NCBI GenBank assembly: GCA_011037195.1
Contig: JAAEAF010000283.1
Coordinates: forward strand, 248,001-312,000
DNA from: Triatoma infestans
Taxonomy: Eukaryota; Arthropoda; Insecta; Hemiptera; Reduviidae
Direction: 5' to 3'
Length of the DNA: 64,000 bases
The translations under genes and the position numbers were made by a program. The notes below the pieces were generated by a model. The model ran no database searches, was not told the DNA's origin, and saw nothing but the letters and a program-made list of their open reading frames with translations. Of this stretch, positions 60,591 through 64,000 are shown one piece after another (positions within the stretch are counted from its first letter, which is position 1; each line of letters opens with the position of its first letter).

Positions 60591-60930
60591 CATCATTTCC
60601 CTAACTCTATCATCATAATTCTGACATTCCAAAATAGAGTGGGACCGGATGTCCACTCTATTTTATGCAGATGACCGGGCTACCCATGTGTGTCCAAGTT
60701 ACTAAGCCTACCAAAGTTCTCCTCAATCTTATCCAACTCAGGGAGAGGAGGTAATCCAATGCTTTGACAGTACTTTTGATAAATTTTTTGTCCTGGAAGC
60801 ACCTCGGCGTTTCCTTCCACTTGTCATTAACACTCTCATCCTGATGCTTGTCTTAACACTCTCATCTCCCAAAGTTTTAATCCGACTAACGTACAACCGT
60901 ATTCATATTATGTAGGTGGTAAAAACCATA
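60591..60930 (-). mobile_element. LINE C-terminal fragment
   Basis: In reverse, a zinc-knuckle-like HSILECQNYDDRVREMM lies next to the mariner, preceded by sequence with LPPLPELDKIEENFGRL. The H..LEC..Y..R pattern is the end of many LINE ORF2 proteins. Boundaries unclear. Confidence 0.45.
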
Positions 60931-60934
60931 AAAT

Positions 60935-61265
60935 GTACTGAAATGGTACTTTATAGGGAAGATTAAAGTAACGTTTTGCCCCAGAAAATCCCCCCCCCCC
61001 GCCAAACAAAAATCTGTATTCCTGGGGAATAACGTTCCAAATAATAGTAATTAGGTATTTTGTATGCAGAATAGTATTATTATAATAATAAGTTTAAAGA
61101 AAATCGTTGGAACCGTTTTCGAGAGAGAGAAAAACCTGAAAAACAAAAACGGTAGTAAGACCTGAATGTAATACCAAAAGTTTAATCTTCCTGCAATGTT
61201 TTCGGTTTTTTTTTTGAGATTATTTATGAACATTGTGACCGAAGTATAAGCGTATAAGAAGCTAG
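60935..61265 (-). repeat. Diverged family H-like monomers
   Basis: ACTTTATAGGGAAGATTAAA, a C run at 60990-60999, AAGAAAATCGTTGGAACCGT then TTTCGAGAG. These are recognisable but strongly changed monomer blocks. No ends. Confidence 0.4.
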
Positions 61266-61266
61266 A

Positions 61267-62235
61267 TGTCCCTATTATTATTATTATTACCAACCTCGGG
61301 TGGGCTATATGCCGGCACTGCAGCCAACAGAGGCTTATTGTGCCATCCCCGATAGTTCCTAGTAGACAAACCCTCCCTCCTTAAGGAGTTTGAGGGCCTT
61401 CACCACCAGGTCATTTTGAGCTACTATCTCAGGTCAGGTCGCAACGTACCAAAGGTCTCATACCTCAATTTAATTATTGCAATGCAATCAAACAACAGGT
61501 GGGGGCCGTTTCCTTCTCTTCCTGACATAATCTGCACAAGGGTTCCGCTCGAATGAGCCCTACCTTGTACAGATGTTTCCTGAACCTACCATGACCCGTA
61601 AATAGTCCCGTCACCAGAGAAATCTGGCTCCTACTCAGACTAAGAGTCATTTGGGTTCTTCGTTTACACAGTCCTGGCATCATCCTTTTACTGTATATAA
61701 CACCCGCGCTCCTCCTCCAGAGCTCTTCATGCTTACTGCGACACCACTCTCTAATCGCTCCGCCAGTTATCCCCAGGACCGGCTCTGGACCAATGAACGG
61801 AGTGTTTGCCCCGTTCCTGGCCAGTTGATCAGCTGTCTCATTACCCTCAATCCCTGCATGTCCAGGCACCCATAGCAGCTGCACCTTGTTGTGCTCGAGA
61901 GTCTCACCAATGCCTCACGGCATTCTTTCACTAGGGATGAGGTAGTTCTGAGCGCCTCTAGGGCTTTCAGTGCGGCCAGGCTGTCCGAGCAAATGCGTAT
62001 GACCTTGCCCCTTGGGGCTCTACGCAGGTTCTCCTCGGCACAGATCTTAATGGCTAAGACTTCAGCCTGGAATATAGTGGAATACCCGTCCAACGGCCTC
62101 TCAATGAGTACCTGCGGGCTCATTTCATACACTCCTGCTCCAGTTTCGCAATCCATCCTAGAACCATCTGTAAACCACAGAGGTCAGAGGCGTTTTTCCC
62201 ACCCCTTGGACCATTCCGCCCTAGAGATGGCCCTA
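61267..62235 (-). mobile_element. LINE (family 4) 3' part with (TAA)n-like tail
   Basis: Tail ATTATTATTATTATTA at 61272-61289 (plus orientation), 3' UTR to about 61470, then coding leftward from 62235. GC content is high. 5'-truncated. RNase H and knuckle are detailed in the next entry. Confidence 0.8.
61474..62175 (-). pseudogene. LINE family 4 RNase H and zinc knuckle, frameshifted
   Basis: First D in WFTDGSRMDCETGAGVYE, E in IFQAEVLAIKICAEENL, D in RICSDSLAALKALEAL, then after a frame change near 61885 H and D in LLWVPGHAGIEGNETADQLA. The knuckle CRLCQEEKETAPTCCLIALQ shows a frameshift just before its final H..C. Catalytic residues are all present across two frames. A distinct family from 17341/29896 by sequence. 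Confidence 0.82.
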
Positions 62236-62489
62236 GGTTTTTTATATTTTAAATATTTTCTTATTTAAGTAAATGATGGAAAGGTATTGTAAAGTGTAGG
62301 AATAAAAGGGCCTTATACGAAGAAAAACAGTAAATATCTGTAACAGAATAACTTTGCCGGCAAAACTTTCACAGAGCTCTTGGCGTGAATACTTAGCTGG
62401 GTAAGTCTGTCACTCGCACTTGCCCCACTTATCAATTCCTAGGACCAGTTAGCGTCTTGTACGCGTACTTCGGTTCATAACATAGTCAT
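62236..62489. other. Spacer, nothing recognised
   Basis: Unassigned sequence between two LINE fragments. Confidence 0.3.
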
Positions 62490-62790
62490 TAGATTAGATT
62501 AGATTGAAAACGGGAAGGACAGAGCCTCATTCCACTGTGACCTGCATTAAGAGCTCTACTGTGGATCAGTTGGGCTTATAGCACATACTTCAGCTTCACC
62601 CTCTTAATCAGGCTTAGCAAAGCTGAAAGTGGCTCCGTCATGAAAGGTCGTGGCTTCGGGATTATTTGCCCCCAGTTGAAAAAAACCTTATCTTCATCAC
62701 GCCGGCACACTCACAAATGATGTTGTGTGCCGGGGTTTCCTCCTCGGAAAATTGACGAAAGCGATAAATAGTATGGGCCGGGTCTGAAGT
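62490..62790 (-). mobile_element. LINE 3' end with (TAATC)n tail
   Basis: The (GATTA)n tract at 62488-62505 is the tail; reverse coding at 62690-62770 reads RFRQFSEEETPAHNIICECA, the C-terminal knuckle with the first cysteine pair damaged. The 3' UTR contains GCTCTACTGTGGATCAG. Confidence 0.6.
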
Positions 62791-62979
62791 GATGACCTTA
62801 AAACTAAATTTAATAATAATAAAAACTGATAAAACAGTAAAAAATAAAATTATTTATTACATTAATAGCAATACCATTTTAATGATGTGAAATATATAGT
62901 TTCAAAACAAATCTTGTTTTTTTTTAAAAAAAAATGATTCTCCCAAAACCTGGTGCAACCTATCCTGTAAAAATAAAAA

Positions 62980-63963
62980 TCTGGTGTGAAACACTCACAC
63001 AACTTTTTCTTAGTCCAGTTCTCAAAATTATAATTAACAAATTTCACAGTTTATGCACCAAAATTAATGAAATTCATCGAAAACTCAAAAAAACTGTTCA
63101 GTAAAAGCGCGCTTCCGGTTTACTAATTTCCTGGAAACTCGGAATTTTGGCCATCTATTTATTTCTAATTAATTTTCTTTGGATGATTAGAATTGTATAA
63201 TCAACCATGAGCGCACTTTAGAGAAAAACATAACCCCAACCCTCCACAAAAAGTGCCCTTAAATGAATTTTCCTAGAGAAATGTTTTAAATAAAAGTTGT
63301 AGATTTGTATGTTTTAGTTTATATAAGAAGTTTCAACAAAATCGTCGGAGCCATTTTTGAAGAAATCGCGAAAAAGTGAAATAAAAATCATTTAGTAAAG
63401 TGGTAATGTAAACGCATTTCCGGTTATTTGATTTTTTTGAAACTCGGAATTTTAACAACATATTCAATTCTAATTAATATTATTTAGATGACAGAATTGT
63501 TTAATAAACTGAAGTAGCATTTTAGGTGAAACCTAACCCTACCCCCTCCCACATAATGCCCTTAAATGAATTTTCCCAGAGAAATGTTTCAAATCAAAGT
63601 TGTAGCTCGTTGTATGTGTAGTTGATATATTAAGTTTGAAGAAAAAGGTCTGAGCTATTTTTGAGAAAAACGCAATAAAGTAAAACAGCCAACTAGTAAA
63701 GTGGTACTTACGGATGAGGAATTTTTACAGATAACGTACTGTCCGATCCCATGGTGATACATACCTAAACCGAATATCCAGTTTCAACTTTCTGCGGTTT
63801 TTCGTTTTTGAGCTATGCTGTTCACCATACACACACAGCATTTGCTAAAAACCACCATTTTTGGAGACAGGGGACCTCAAAACGTATACTTCCGGTGAAA
63901 ACTCGATATCGAAAATTTGACACGATTACAATACTTCCTCCTTACTAGGAGTGAGAGAAAGTA
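62980..63963 (-). mobile_element. Family H copy 10 (two-monomer form)
   Basis: Both ends intact: TCTGGTGTGAAACACTCACA at the left and AGGAGTGAGAGAAAGTA at the right. Boundaries near 63110, 63418 and 63705. The (GT)n tract is shortened to CACACACA. The window ends just after it. Confidence 0.85.
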
Positions 63964-63966
63964 AAA

Positions 63967-64000
63967 AATCTAAACAAAATTAATTAGAAATAAATAGATT
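63967..64000 (+). repeat. Start of a further family H fragment, cut by the window edge
   Basis: CTAAACAAAATTAATTAGAA..ATAGAT is the internal monomer block of family H, in the opposite orientation to copy 10 and directly abutting it. Confidence 0.6.

Noticed and set aside
10057..63963. CRISPR-like array, because of regularly recurring words
   Set aside because: The recurring units are ~300-bp monomers and dispersed transposon copies on both strands in a eukaryotic context, without short repeats and unique spacers.

Overview
The window is AT-rich eukaryotic DNA from an insect, or possibly another arthropod. The evidence is a spliced, highly conserved WD40 gene with GT-AG introns, tRNA-derived SINEs, mariner, BEL/Pao, Penelope-like, Helitron and I/R1-type elements, and no bacterial-style gene packing. 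The order of insect cannot be fixed from the sequence. Only one host gene is clear: the last six exons of Caf1-55 (RBBP4/p55) at about 3-4852 on the + strand. Its introns contain a PIF/Harbinger relic, a LINE tail and repeat fragments. Everything else I recognise is transposable-element sequence or AT-rich spacer.

The dominant component is a noncoding family of about 0.7-1.3 kb, called 'family H' here. There are ten long copies on both strands (10057, 18846, 25876, 29171, 31858, 40942, 44137, 52070, 54332, 62980) plus several fragments. Each has a 15-bp subterminal inverted repeat (ACTTTCTCTTACTCC), a (GT)n tract near the 5' end, one to three tandem monomers of about 300 bp, and a 3' hairpin ending CACACCAGA before a T run. 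This layout resembles non-autonomous Helentron (HINE/DINE-1-like) elements. Three of the ten copies have been hit independently in the same (GT)n segment, by one LINE and two mariners.

Region by region: 1-5.3 kb is Caf1-55. 5.3-10 kb is spacer with three foldback copies. 10-19.5 kb holds H copies, a DUF4817-type transposon, SINEs and a LINE with an RNase H reading frame. 19.5-26.9 kb holds spacer, SINEs, a Penelope-like GIY-YIG relic and a LINE. 27-32.9 kb holds a mariner relic carrying a 574-bp palindrome with target duplication, then an H copy split by a LINE. 33-40 kb holds spacer, SINEs and a 1.28-kb mariner. 41-45 kb holds two H copies, one with a mariner inside. 45-49 kb holds a BEL/Pao relic with a Helitron nested in it and a probable solo LTR. 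49-57 kb holds foldbacks, LINEs and H copies. 57-64 kb holds LINE pieces, a nearly intact mariner and a last H copy.

The most unusual signal is a recurring short motif, CTGAAGA / small hairpin / GAAAC-GTY. It sits in inverted pairs inside several foldback elements and next to the Penelope-like relic. It resembles a hammerhead ribozyme core but is not canonical. Nothing here could be checked against a database; family assignments rest on motifs I recognise and on comparison of copies within the window.
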